A DNA stretch of 7,381 bases, from NCBI GenBank assembly GCA_002862965.1, contig PKCW01000062.1, forward strand, positions 1 through 7,381, written 5' to 3'. The stretch comes from Pseudomonadota bacterium. GTDB lineage: Bacteria > Pseudomonadota > Gammaproteobacteria > UBA5335. Each line of letters opens with the position of its first letter. Position 1 is the stretch's first letter. This document shows positions 1 through 5,836 of the stretch, one piece after another. The position numbers were made by a program, and so were the translations under genes. The notes under the pieces were generated by a model. It had not been told where the DNA came from, did no database searches, and saw only the letters and a list, made by a program, of their open reading frames with translations.

Positions 1-90
1 GAGAGACCCAAGAAAGCACTCGGCGGGCTGACACCCACCGCATACGCCAAACGGATGGCCGATATCGGCTACCCTAACCCCGGACTCTAG
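1..90 (+). CDS. IS3-family transposase, C-terminal end (partial)
   Basis: Frame 1 is open from the first base and ends at TAG 88-90, giving 29 residues beginning ERPKKALGGLTPTAYA. This matches the usual C-terminus of the DDE integrase (OrfB) of IS3-family elements, where an R-P-x-x-A-L-G-G-L-T-P-x-x-(Y/F) block follows the catalytic glutamate helix. The DDE residues themselves lie left of the window, so activity cannot be judged. The IS end appears to follow within about 30 bases and abuts an interrupted antitoxin gene. What is seen is the short motif and the stop; the family assignment comes from knowledge of IS3 transposases. The subgroup (for example IS407-like) cannot be fixed from this fragment. 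Confidence 0.85.
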   Translation, partial: ERPKKALGGLTPTAYAKRMADIGYPNPGL

Positions 91-121
91 ATCGCCCCGC
101 TACTCAAGGCGGGGGGACGTC
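1..121 (+). mobile_element. Right end of an IS3-family insertion sequence
   Basis: The transposase tail (stop at 88-90) is followed by about 30 bases including a G-run (111-116) and GACGTC at 116-121. Recognisable antitoxin coding sequence begins immediately after. IS3-family terminal repeats commonly carry a C/G-run a few bases inside a TG...CA-like tip, so the right terminal inverted repeat probably covers about 99-121. The exact border is inferred, because neither the left end nor the target duplication is in the window. Confidence 0.6.
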
Positions 122-257
122 GGTGCTGATCGAAAAGCACGGGCGCGGCGTGGTGGTGGTCGTCTCGGTGGAAGAATATGAACGGCTTTCCGTGCAGGCT
201 GGACGCGCGGATAAGGGGGAAACGGGGACCAAGGGGGCGTCGAAAGGCGGCCAATGA
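120..257 (+). pseudogene. Phd/YefM-type antitoxin, 5'-truncated remnant
   Basis: The reading frame from about 120 to TGA 255-257 encodes SVLIEKHGR, then a V-rich strand and VSVEEYERL, then a tail rich in G and K ending GGQ. The sequence pattern V-L-I-x-K-H-G-R-x-V-V-V-V-V-S-x-E-E-Y-E-R-L is the hallmark of the second half of the Phd/YefM antitoxin DNA-binding domain. The start codon and first helix are absent: the frame continues upstream into the IS end and hits TAA at 75-77, so the IS seems to have inserted in the middle of the gene. No partner toxin is visible. The ATG at 254 opens only eight codons before TAG. Family recognition is strong for such a short piece; loss of function is an inference from the missing N-terminal part. 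Confidence 0.75.
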
Positions 258-342
258 AGCGTTCGCGCGCGTCAGGATAGACCATCTTCTGAAGGACACC
301 GATTGGTCGCTCACCGGTGGTCGCAGTGTGGGTTTCGGGTAG
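250..342 (+). pseudogene. Short remnant resembling a type I restriction HsdR-like N-terminus
   Basis: In frame 1 the bases read ANEAFARVRIDHLLKDTDW and then S-L-T-G-G-R-S-V-G-F-G, ending at TAG 340-342. This resembles the opening of HsdR/helicase restriction subunits (an N-E-A-x-x-R-x-x-I-D-x-L-L helix, then D-x-D-W-x-L-T-D-G-x-S-V), which normally continues into an F-E-Y strand and the nuclease domain. Here it stops within about 30 residues. It overlaps the end of the antitoxin remnant in another frame and has no clear start codon. I read it as debris from an old deletion. The similarity is recalled from the family rather than aligned, so the assignment is tentative. Confidence 0.4.
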
Positions 343-387
343 CGGGAGTGCACTGGGGTGGTGGGAAGACGGTTTGCGCGAGGGTTA

Positions 388-1320
388 ATGCCCGATGCGA
401 AGGCGCGGCTTGCAGACATGGTGGCAAGCTCGTCTAGCAACTGGTGGAAAGACCTGCTTGCGCTTTGGGGGCCAAGCGGAACCGGCAAGGCGGAGCGACC
501 GCTGCGGCTGGCCGTGCGCGACAACTATCTGAATTTCTACTTGCGCGGTCAGTCCGTCGCCCGTGTCGCGTTCGACGGCCAATGCCGCCCCTATGTCGAT
601 GTGCATGTGAAATACGCCTTCGCTGGCGCGCAGGACCAAGCCTACGCCCGGCTGACGGATGCCGGAATCATTCACTCCAAGGCCGGTTACTCCGCGCCCT
701 ACGCGGGCGCCTCGACGCTGTTCGAGTGGATGGAGCGCGCGGCTCGGTGGGAGACGGCCGAAAAGGCTGAGGTGGAAAGAGTCGTCGCGGATAATGCTGG
801 TGTGATCGACTTGGAAATGGGCCTTCCCGCGCACGGCGACCAGAAGACTGCTCTGCGGATGGATCTCATCGCGCTCGAGCCAAACGGGAGGGGCTCGAAC
901 GTCGTCTTCTGGGAGGCCAAGCGGATCACGGACGGCCGCCTCAAGGCCAGGGATGGCGACGCCGAAGTGATGTCGCAGATCAACGCCTACAGGGCCTATC
1001 TCGCGCAGGCTGATCATCGGCGCGCTGTGATCGAGGCATATGCGCAGACCTGTACGCTGTTGGTGGATTTTGCCGAAGCAGCCTCTGAGGGTTCCAAACC
1101 GCTCAATCTCGACCCGGAAGTGAGGCGGGTCGCTACGGATCATAACCGCCTCGACCTCGACACGATACCGCGTCTGGTGATCTTCGGTACAGAGGAGCAA
1201 CTCGTCGCCCCCGCATGGCAGGCGCATCAAGAGAAGCTGGTCGCCGGCAACGTGCCAGTGCTGACGATCAAGACGGATGCCTACCGCCTCGATCCTCCCG
1301 CCGGAAGAGGATTGGCCTGA
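388..1320 (+). CDS. PD-(D/E)XK nuclease-like protein with RecB/Cas4-type QxxxY motif
   Basis: This is a 310-residue soluble protein with no signal peptide or membrane segment. Residues 1-125 form a region I do not recognise, rich in aromatics (NWW at 18-20, NYLNFYLRGQ around 46-55). Residues 126-225 fit a PD-(D/E)XK nuclease core: a helix with E130, D141 in VIDLEMG, D159 in RMDLIAL, E176-A-K178 at the end of the strand VVFWEAK, and Q197-x3-Y201 in SQINAYRAY. D-(n)-ExK followed by QxxxY is the arrangement of the RecB/Cas4/AddB nuclease branch, so a metal-dependent DNase (or RNase) role is inferred. A beta strand PRLVIFG (261-267) and a C-terminal tail follow. ATG 388 was chosen as start, with GAGGG only 3 bases upstream. 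GTG 358, with GGAG 9 bases upstream, is a serious alternative that would add ten residues; ATG 418 is a third. The gene ends two bases before the metallo-beta-lactamase gene, which implies co-translation. I know no named family for the full-length protein. Confidence 0.82.
   Translation: MPDAKARLADMVASSSSNWWKDLLALWGPSGTGKAERPLRLAVRDNYLNFYLRGQSVARVAFDGQCRPYVDVHVKYAFAGAQDQAYARLTDAGIIHSKAGYSAPYAGASTLFEWMERAARWETAEKAEVERVVADNAGVIDLEMGLPAHGDQKTALRMDLIALEPNGRGSNVVFWEAKRITDGRLKARDGDAEVMSQINAYRAYLAQADHRRAVIEAYAQTCTLLVDFAEAASEGSKPLNLDPEVRRVATDHNRLDLDTIPRLVIFGTEEQLVAPAWQAHQEKLVAGNVPVLTIKTDAYRLDPPAGRGLA
1303..1311 (+). promoter_or_regulatory. Ribosome binding site of the beta-CASP gene
   Basis: GGAAGAGGA lies inside the last codons of the nuclease gene, 11 bases before GTG 1323. 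It supports that start over the far upstream in-frame ATG at 1215, which would make the two genes overlap by 106 bases. Confidence 0.5.
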
Positions 1321-1322
1321 TC

Positions 1323-2564
1323 GTGACGGATGTGACGCTCACGGTTCACCGCGCAACGGACCAGATCGGCGGCAACTGCATTGAGATCGCCACACAGCGA
1401 GGGCGTGTGCTCCTTGATGTCGGCCGCCCGCTCGACGCGCCCGGCGGCGCCACAGGGCTCCTGCCTAAATCGCTTGATCTTGTGGCGCCCGTTGACGGGG
1501 TGCTCATCTCCCATCCTCACCAAGACCACTATGGCTTGCTTGAGGAGACCCCCGCCCAATGGCCGGTGTTCTGTGGCGAAGCCACGGCGGCCCTCATTAA
1601 GTTGACCTCTGGCATTTTCGGCGTCCCCATTGAGCGCGACTTCCGACGTTGGCAAAGCGGGGAGACATTGGCTGTCGGCCCGTTTTCGGTGATGCCCTAC
1701 CTTACCGATCACTCGGCGTTCGACGCCCACATGCTGTTGATCGAGGTCGGCGGTAAACGCATCTTCTACTCTGGCGATTTCCGAATCCACGGCCGCAAGT
1801 CGAAACTCGTTGAACGGATCATGGCAGAGCCGCCGTCGGACATCGACGTGCTGCTCATGGAGGGAACCAACCTCGGCAGCGATAAACCCAGTATGAGCGA
1901 AGGCGATCTTGAAGCCGATTTCGTGTCCCTGTTCCGCGAAACCAAGGGCCGTGTATTTGTTGCTTGGTCGGCTCAGAACATCGACCGGACGGTGACGCTC
2001 TACCGGGCCTGCCTGAAAACGGGTCGAACGCTGGTGGTTGATCTTTACACGGCCGAAGTTCTCGAAAAGCTTGCCGCGTTCGGGAAGCTGCCACAGCCCG
2101 ATTGGTCCGCAATGAAAGTGGTAGTCACCAGTGCGTTCGCGCGCATGTATCGCCGCAAGGGCGAGGAGGCTTTTGTGGCGCGAATGGTTCCCCACGGGAT
2201 GTCGGCCAAAAAGCTCGCGGCCGATCCCGAGAAGTGGGTAGTCATGGTTCGCCCCTCCCTTGTTCGAGACTACGAGCCGGCGGGTGTCAGGCCAAACAGC
2301 GACGATGCGTGGTGCTGGTCGATGTGGAGAGGCTATCTCAAGAACGAAGATGGCGTCCGCCTTCAGGAGTGGTTCGAGCGCGGCGGCGCCCGCGCCGCAC
2401 ACATTCACACCAGCGGACATGCGTCACCCTCTGACCTGCGGGCTTTCGCCAAGAGCCTCAATCCACGCTGTATGGTGCCTATCCACGGCGTGGCGTGGGA
2501 CGCTGAAGTGGACGGATTCCCGCCAATCCAACGGCTACGGGATGGCGAACCGCTGGTGATTTGA
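1323..2564 (+). CDS. Beta-CASP metallo-beta-lactamase protein, RNase J-like
   Basis: This 413-residue protein has the metal ligands of the metallo-beta-lactamase fold: motif II SHPHQDHYG (H64, H66, D68, H69), motif III H130 in LTDHSAF, and motif IV D152 in YSGDF. It also has the beta-CASP signatures of nucleic-acid-processing members: acidic motif A E180-G-T, motif B in HIHTSGHAS (H362, H366) and motif C H388 in VPIHG. The S-G-H-A and P-x-H-G blocks are those of RNase J and related exo/endoribonucleases, so a zinc-dependent nuclease acting on RNA (possibly DNA) is the best inference. It lacks the extra C-terminal domain of housekeeping bacterial RNase J (about 550 residues), ending about 25 residues after motif C, so it is more likely a specialised paralogue than the core mRNA-decay enzyme. 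GTG 1323 is chosen because it follows the nuclease stop by two bases, has an RBS, and begins right at the first beta strand. The coupling suggests the two proteins work together. Confidence 0.9.
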   Translation: MTDVTLTVHRATDQIGGNCIEIATQRGRVLLDVGRPLDAPGGATGLLPKSLDLVAPVDGVLISHPHQDHYGLLEETPAQWPVFCGEATAALIKLTSGIFGVPIERDFRRWQSGETLAVGPFSVMPYLTDHSAFDAHMLLIEVGGKRIFYSGDFRIHGRKSKLVERIMAEPPSDIDVLLMEGTNLGSDKPSMSEGDLEADFVSLFRETKGRVFVAWSAQNIDRTVTLYRACLKTGRTLVVDLYTAEVLEKLAAFGKLPQPDWSAMKVVVTSAFARMYRRKGEEAFVARMVPHGMSAKKLAADPEKWVVMVRPSLVRDYEPAGVRPNSDDAWCWSMWRGYLKNEDGVRLQEWFERGGARAAHIHTSGHASPSDLRAFAKSLNPRCMVPIHGVAWDAEVDGFPPIQRLRDGEPLVI

Positions 2565-2626
2565 ACGATCATAGGGCTATGGCGAAAACGTAGTTCTCAT
2601 CATCGCCAGCGACGGTGCACCAAATT
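2565..2626. other. Gap between convergent genes
   Basis: This 62-base gap lies between the stop codons of two convergent genes. It contains a 6-bp stem (TGGCGA 2580-2585 with TCGCCA 2603-2608) with a 17-base loop and no U-tract on either strand, so I do not call it a terminator. Confidence 0.4.
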
Positions 2627-3418
2627 TCATTCGCGGCCCGGTCCCAGCGCCCGCGTCAGAAATGCGAGGGTATCCTGCCAGGCACGCTCGGCGACTCGGG
2701 CGTCAAAGGCGACGCCCGGCATCTCGTGGCGGCTCGCCTCGGGATTGCTGAAACCGTGCATGGCACCGCCGAAGGTAATCATCGTCCAGTCCGCCCCGGT
2801 GCGTTCCATGCCGTCCTGAAAGGCGACGATCTCCTCGCGTTTCACATACGGATCGGCGGCTCCCGTGAGGACCAAGATCGCCGAGCGAATGTGCTGATCC
2901 GTTTCCCGCGGCGCGGTCAGTCCGCCGTGGACAGACACCACCCCTTTGACGGGCGCGCCGCTGTAGGCCAGTTCGAGCGCAGTGGTGCCGCCGAAACAGT
3001 AGCCAACGGCCCCGATGCGTGCCGGATCGACGTTCGGCTGCTTCATCAGCGCCTCGAGCGCCCCCTCGGCGCGAGTGCGAAAAAGGTCTTTGCCACGCAC
3101 CGCCCCGGCCAGAGAGCCGGCCTCGGCGGCATCGTGGGTCTGGACGCCTCGCCCATACATGTCGGCTGCCAGCACACGATAGCCCTTGGCGGCCAGCGCA
3201 TCGGCCTGCCGCCTGGCGAAATCATTGAGTCCCCACCACTCATGGAACACCAGCACGCCGGGTCGCGGTCCGGTGAGACGATCGTCGTAGGTGAAATAGC
3301 CGATCATCGTCTCGCCGTCGACGGCGTAGGACAGTTGTTGCGTCACGATGGCGGATTGAGCCGGGCCGGCGATGAGCGCGAGAAATGCGGAAAGGAAGAT
3401 CGTACGGAAGGTATTCAC
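2627..3418 (-). CDS. Secreted dienelactone hydrolase family protein
   Basis: This is an alpha/beta-hydrolase of 263 residues. The nucleophile C141 sits in GAVGYCFGG, with D189 in TGAADPY and H221 in GGAMHGFSN, giving the Cys-Asp-His triad of dienelactone hydrolases. E60 in VFHEWWGLN matches the glutamate that activates the cysteine in that family. Residues 1-23 form a signal peptide: a short basic start, a hydrophobic core FLSAFLALIAG, and an A-Q-S-A cleavage site near 22-23, so the mature enzyme should be periplasmic. The natural substrate is unknown; family members open lactone or ester rings, and many exported homologues are uncharacterised. The start is GTG at 3418, because GGAG lies 7 bases upstream and the signal peptide begins there. 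The in-frame ATG at 3595 would add 59 residues of low-quality, R/P/S-rich sequence. It stands alone, convergent with the nuclease operon and separated from the glycosyltransferase by 320 bases. Confidence 0.92.
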   Translation of the reverse strand: MNTFRTIFLSAFLALIAGPAQSAIVTQQLSYAVDGETMIGYFTYDDRLTGPRPGVLVFHEWWGLNDFARRQADALAAKGYRVLAADMYGRGVQTHDAAEAGSLAGAVRGKDLFRTRAEGALEALMKQPNVDPARIGAVGYCFGGTTALELAYSGAPVKGVVSVHGGLTAPRETDQHIRSAILVLTGAADPYVKREEIVAFQDGMERTGADWTMITFGGAMHGFSNPEASRHEMPGVAFDARVAERAWQDTLAFLTRALGPGRE

Positions 3419-3738
3419 ACGGACGCTCCGGATGATGTGCAAGCAGCGATTCGATTGTACCGTACTGCCTGGGCAGCCCGATCTGCTAGGGCGCGCTCGG
3501 TAGCCGGCATCGCATTGCCGGGATATTCGCGGATACGCGCACGGCGGACTGCGGGGCCGGACCGAAGCGGGTTGCCCACTCCGGATGGGGAGCACGCTCG
3601 GCGAGGCTCATGCGCCCAACGCGGCGATTGCCCTCGTGCCATGGATGGGGTTGCAGCCGCGGGGTCGACGGTGTGCGACACCAATGGTCAGCGCGTCTTG
3701 GCGCCGGTTGGGGACTCCTGCGCCGAGAAACCCGTCTT
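3419..3738. other. 320-base intergenic region, no gene recognised
   Basis: This region lies between the end of the glycosyltransferase and the start of the hydrolase, both on the minus strand. Open frames exist on both strands but are rich in R, P, A and S, lack recognisable motifs and have no good ribosome binding sites. No terminator with a T-run is seen after the glycosyltransferase stop. Apart from the possible -10 box near the hydrolase I see nothing definable. Confidence 0.5.
3454..3459 (-). promoter_or_regulatory. Possible -10 box for the dienelactone hydrolase gene
   Basis: On the minus strand TACAAT (five of six matches to TATAAT) lies 35 bases upstream of GTG 3418, which would give a leader of about 29 nt. 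No convincing -35 hexamer is seen at 16-18 bases, so this is weak. Confidence 0.3.
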
Positions 3739-4980
3739 TCAGGCCGTCTTGCGGATCTCCGGACGAGCCTGCCCGTGAACGAACCCCAGGATTTCATCGG
3801 CCGCGCGCAGCTGCCCGCCCAAGCTGCGAATGTCGCGACTGAGCCGGTTGGCGTTCTCCTTGTACCGCCCGTCCGCAAGAATGGTCTGGACCGCGTTGCG
3901 AAGCGTCTTGGGCGTAAGTTTGTTGCTTTTCAGCATCAACCCCGCGCCCTGTCGGCGAATCCGGCGCGCGTTGAAGGCCTGTTCGAGCTGCTGCGGGACC
4001 ATGACGAGGGGTACCCCGAAATAGGTGCTCTCGTTGATGCTGTTCATCCCGCCGTGACTCACGAACACCTGGGCACGCTTGAGCACCTCCAGCTGCGGCA
4101 CCCGGTTGCGTACCATGAAGTTCGCGGGGATGCGGCCCAATGACGCGACGTCGACGTGCTTTCCGACGGACATGATGACCTTGCAAGGCAGGTCGCCGAA
4201 CGCCTCGAGGCACTGCAGATAGAAATCGTGCTTCAGGTTGTGCACTGTCCCGAGCGAGACGTAGACGAGCGGATGCGTGCTCCCCCAGCCGACCGGCAAT
4301 TCCATCGGTGGATCGCGGCCCTCCGGGATCGATGCCCCCACGAGCTTGAAGCGCTCGTTGAGCAACTTGGGCATGGGCTGGGCGGCGGTTCCCAGGAAGA
4401 CGATGTTCAAATCACCCTCGTTGAGAAACAGATCGAATCCATGATGGATGATGTTTCGATACTTCAAGCCGACTGCGCTGAGCAGGTCCATCAGCCGGCG
4501 GCGCGCTTCCGGCACCCGGGGTGAAATCGCGAGCACGTCGACGATGACCTTCCCCAGCAAGGCCGGGTCGCTCAGGAGCAACAGCGGCGAACTGATGATC
4601 GTCGTCACCAGACAAATACCCGGAATGCCCAGGCGTTGCGCAATGTATTTTCCGAACATGCAACAGGAATCGTAGAGGATGTAATCCGGCCTGTCCTTCT
4701 CCATGGCCTCCAGGAGACCGGCCAGCGCACATTCCGCATGCTCGATCAGCATGAACGCTGCGGTACCCAGATTCTTGGCCATGGCGGCACTGTGCTGGTA
4801 TTCGAAGAAGGGGCTATAGGTCCGGTATGTCGCCCCGAGGGCCTCGAACTGCTGGCGGCTGTCCTCGCCGGCGTAATAGATGACGCGTTCGCCCCGCGCC
4901 AGAAGTTCGGACACCAGGCCAACCGTGGGATTGATGTGCCCGGCCGCGCCTGGCAGGTTGAAGACGACTGCAGTGGTCAC
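3739..4980 (-). CDS. Family 1 glycosyltransferase (MGT / UDP-glucuronosyltransferase-like)
   Basis: This 413-residue GT-B enzyme is the usual length for bacterial MGT-type transferases that move a sugar from a nucleotide donor to a small, often hydrophobic acceptor. The N-terminal acceptor half has the glycine loop and catalytic base in LPGAAGHINP (H15), and D104 in YDSCC is the likely partner aspartate. The C-terminal donor half has VYVSLGT (239-245) and the signature VSHGGMNSINESTYFGVP (307-324). This includes H309-G-G, which contacts the diphosphate, and E317. It ends with a Q-L-E-Q block (331-334) where sugar-contacting D/E-Q normally sits. No signal peptide or membrane anchor is seen. 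GTG 4980 is preferred because AAAGAGGA lies 9 bases upstream and the first strand begins at once. ATG 5037 would add 19 residues and has no clear RBS. The acceptor cannot be told from the window, since no biosynthetic partner genes are adjacent. An inverted repeat at 5110-5137 may regulate it. Confidence 0.93.
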   Translation of the reverse strand: MTTAVVFNLPGAAGHINPTVGLVSELLARGERVIYYAGEDSRQQFEALGATYRTYSPFFEYQHSAAMAKNLGTAAFMLIEHAECALAGLLEAMEKDRPDYILYDSCCMFGKYIAQRLGIPGICLVTTIISSPLLLLSDPALLGKVIVDVLAISPRVPEARRRLMDLLSAVGLKYRNIIHHGFDLFLNEGDLNIVFLGTAAQPMPKLLNERFKLVGASIPEGRDPPMELPVGWGSTHPLVYVSLGTVHNLKHDFYLQCLEAFGDLPCKVIMSVGKHVDVASLGRIPANFMVRNRVPQLEVLKRAQVFVSHGGMNSINESTYFGVPLVMVPQQLEQAFNARRIRRQGAGLMLKSNKLTPKTLRNAVQTILADGRYKENANRLSRDIRSLGGQLRAADEILGFVHGQARPEIRKTA

Positions 4981-4989
4981 TGGGTACGA

Positions 4990-4997
4990 TCCTCTTT
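4990..4997 (-). promoter_or_regulatory. Ribosome binding site deciding the glycosyltransferase start
   Basis: AAAGAGGA on the minus strand is 9 bases before GTG 4980. The alternative ATG at 5037 has only a weak purine stretch upstream, so this site favours the shorter protein. Confidence 0.55.
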
Positions 4998-5109
4998 CGG
5001 GAATGTGACGCGGGGTTCTGGCATCCGTTTCGTTCATCGGCAGACCGACGCGATTCTGTAGACCGGTATGATTTTCGGTGTCGGACCCTAGCATGGGTGT
5101 TCTGGTGGA

Positions 5110-5137
5110 GCACCTGTCACGGATGGGCGACAGGTGC
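5110..5137. promoter_or_regulatory. Perfect 9-bp inverted repeat, possible operator of the glycosyltransferase
   Basis: GCACCTGTC (5110-5118) and GACAGGTGC (5129-5137) are exact reverse complements separated by ten bases, lying 130 bases upstream of GTG 4980 and 73 bases upstream of ATG 5037. There is no T-run on either side, so an operator is more likely than a terminator. The inner arms ACCTGT/ACAGGT equal those of the Vibrio lux box, but the total span is 24 bases instead of 20, so a LuxR-type regulator is only a suggestion. Confidence 0.5.
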
Positions 5138-5600
5138 GCCACTGGTCAAGGTCCCGGCCGAGTTGCTCCGGGAACCCGCCACGTATGTTAGCGCGCGAGC
5201 GGGACATGGGATGTGACGGAATGGCTTCCCGTTCCAGTCATGCGGCGCCTTCCGTTGGGTCGGCGAGCCCGGACGCCGTGTCGGCAACCACAGGTCCGCG
5301 TGGCCGCCCCATCTCGACCGCCGCCCGGCGTGCCACGGGGCATCGACCGACCCATTGTCCTGCCGCTGACGACTTCGCTCGGTGCACGATGGATTGCGTT
5401 CAGGCGTCGAGGAGATCGGCGGCAGACGGATCACCGCGTACCGCCAGGCCCTGCCCGAGACAAACCCGAATCCGGTCGGAAAGGCGCCGGCATCGCGGAC
5501 GACGGCGGGGCGGAAATGAGGCGGGGCACCCCCGGAAAATCCGGTCCAAGCGGGGGCGGGCTGCAAATTGGGGTTTTCCACACCGCCCGAGGGGCGCGCA

Positions 5601-5624
5601 GGGGGATGAAGGGGCGGGGTCGGG
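5601..5624 (+). other. Putative G-quadruplex motif
   Basis: Four G-tracts lie on the plus strand: 5601-5605, 5611-5614, 5616-5619 and 5622-5624, with loops of 5, 1 and 2 bases. They fit the G3+N1-7 rule, and a fifth tract is at 5591-5594. The flanking genes are transcribed from the other strand, so any structure would form in DNA or in an antisense transcript. Confidence 0.45.
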
Positions 5625-5691
5625 TCATCAAATCCCCATGAAGACTCGCAGTCCCAGGCACTTTGACGCCCGGACCGCGTCGACCGTTGAA

Positions 5692-5729
5692 GCCCGCCAG
5701 GCAAGCGGGCACTGGCGCGGGTGCGCCAG
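5692..5729. repeat. Two tandem GC-rich hairpins downstream of the TerC gene
   Basis: GCCCGC (5692-5697) pairs with GCGGGC (5705-5710) across a 7-base loop. One base later CTGGCGC (5712-5718) pairs with GCGCCAG (5723-5729) across a 4-base loop. Read on the minus strand they lie about 107 bases after the TerC stop, with only TTC following. They could protect a 3' end or aid termination without a proper U-tract; this is inference. Confidence 0.4.
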
Positions 5730-5836
5730 CGCCGCAATGACCCATGGGGACGTGCCGGCGCCGCGTGGGGCTGCGGCGCGCCTCCGGGGGGCACCCGCGG
5801 ATCCCTCCGGGACACGTCGCGTCGACCGCTCATGCA

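Larger units (their letters stand above)
5143..5836. other. Gap of about 690 bases without a recognisable gene
   Basis: The region lies between the TerC gene stop and the glycosyltransferase promoter region. Both strands carry long open frames, as expected for very GC-rich DNA. Their products are full of R, P, G and S, overlap each other on opposite strands, and show no domain motifs or good ribosome binding sites. Seen inside are a G-tract cluster (5591-5624), two tandem hairpins (5692-5729) and an 11-base direct repeat CGCGTCGACCG at 5676-5686 and 5818-5828. I recognise no tRNA, known riboswitch or IS end. Confidence 0.5.

Noticed and set aside
385..1230. Minus-strand open frame opposite the nuclease gene
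   Set aside because: It is a composition-driven shadow. The plus frame carries the ExK and QxxxY motifs and is coupled to the next gene.
1215..1322. Longer start for the beta-CASP gene at ATG 1215
   Set aside because: It would add 36 residues overlapping the nuclease gene out of frame, whereas GTG 1323 has an RBS and the expected two-base junction.
1281..2420. Minus-strand open frame opposite the beta-CASP gene
   Set aside because: No motif is visible in it, and all metal-ligand motifs lie on the plus strand.
2580..2608. Stem TGGCGA/TCGCCA as a terminator between convergent genes
   Set aside because: It has only six base pairs, a 17-base loop and no T-tract on either strand.
3419..3595. 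N-terminal extension of the dienelactone hydrolase to ATG 3595
   Set aside because: The extension is low-complexity R/P/S-rich sequence and would bury the signal peptide; GTG 3418 has GGAG seven bases upstream.
2615..3778. Long plus-strand open frame opposite the dienelactone hydrolase
   Set aside because: It shows no recognisable motif, and the minus strand has the complete Cys-Asp-His triad and a signal peptide.
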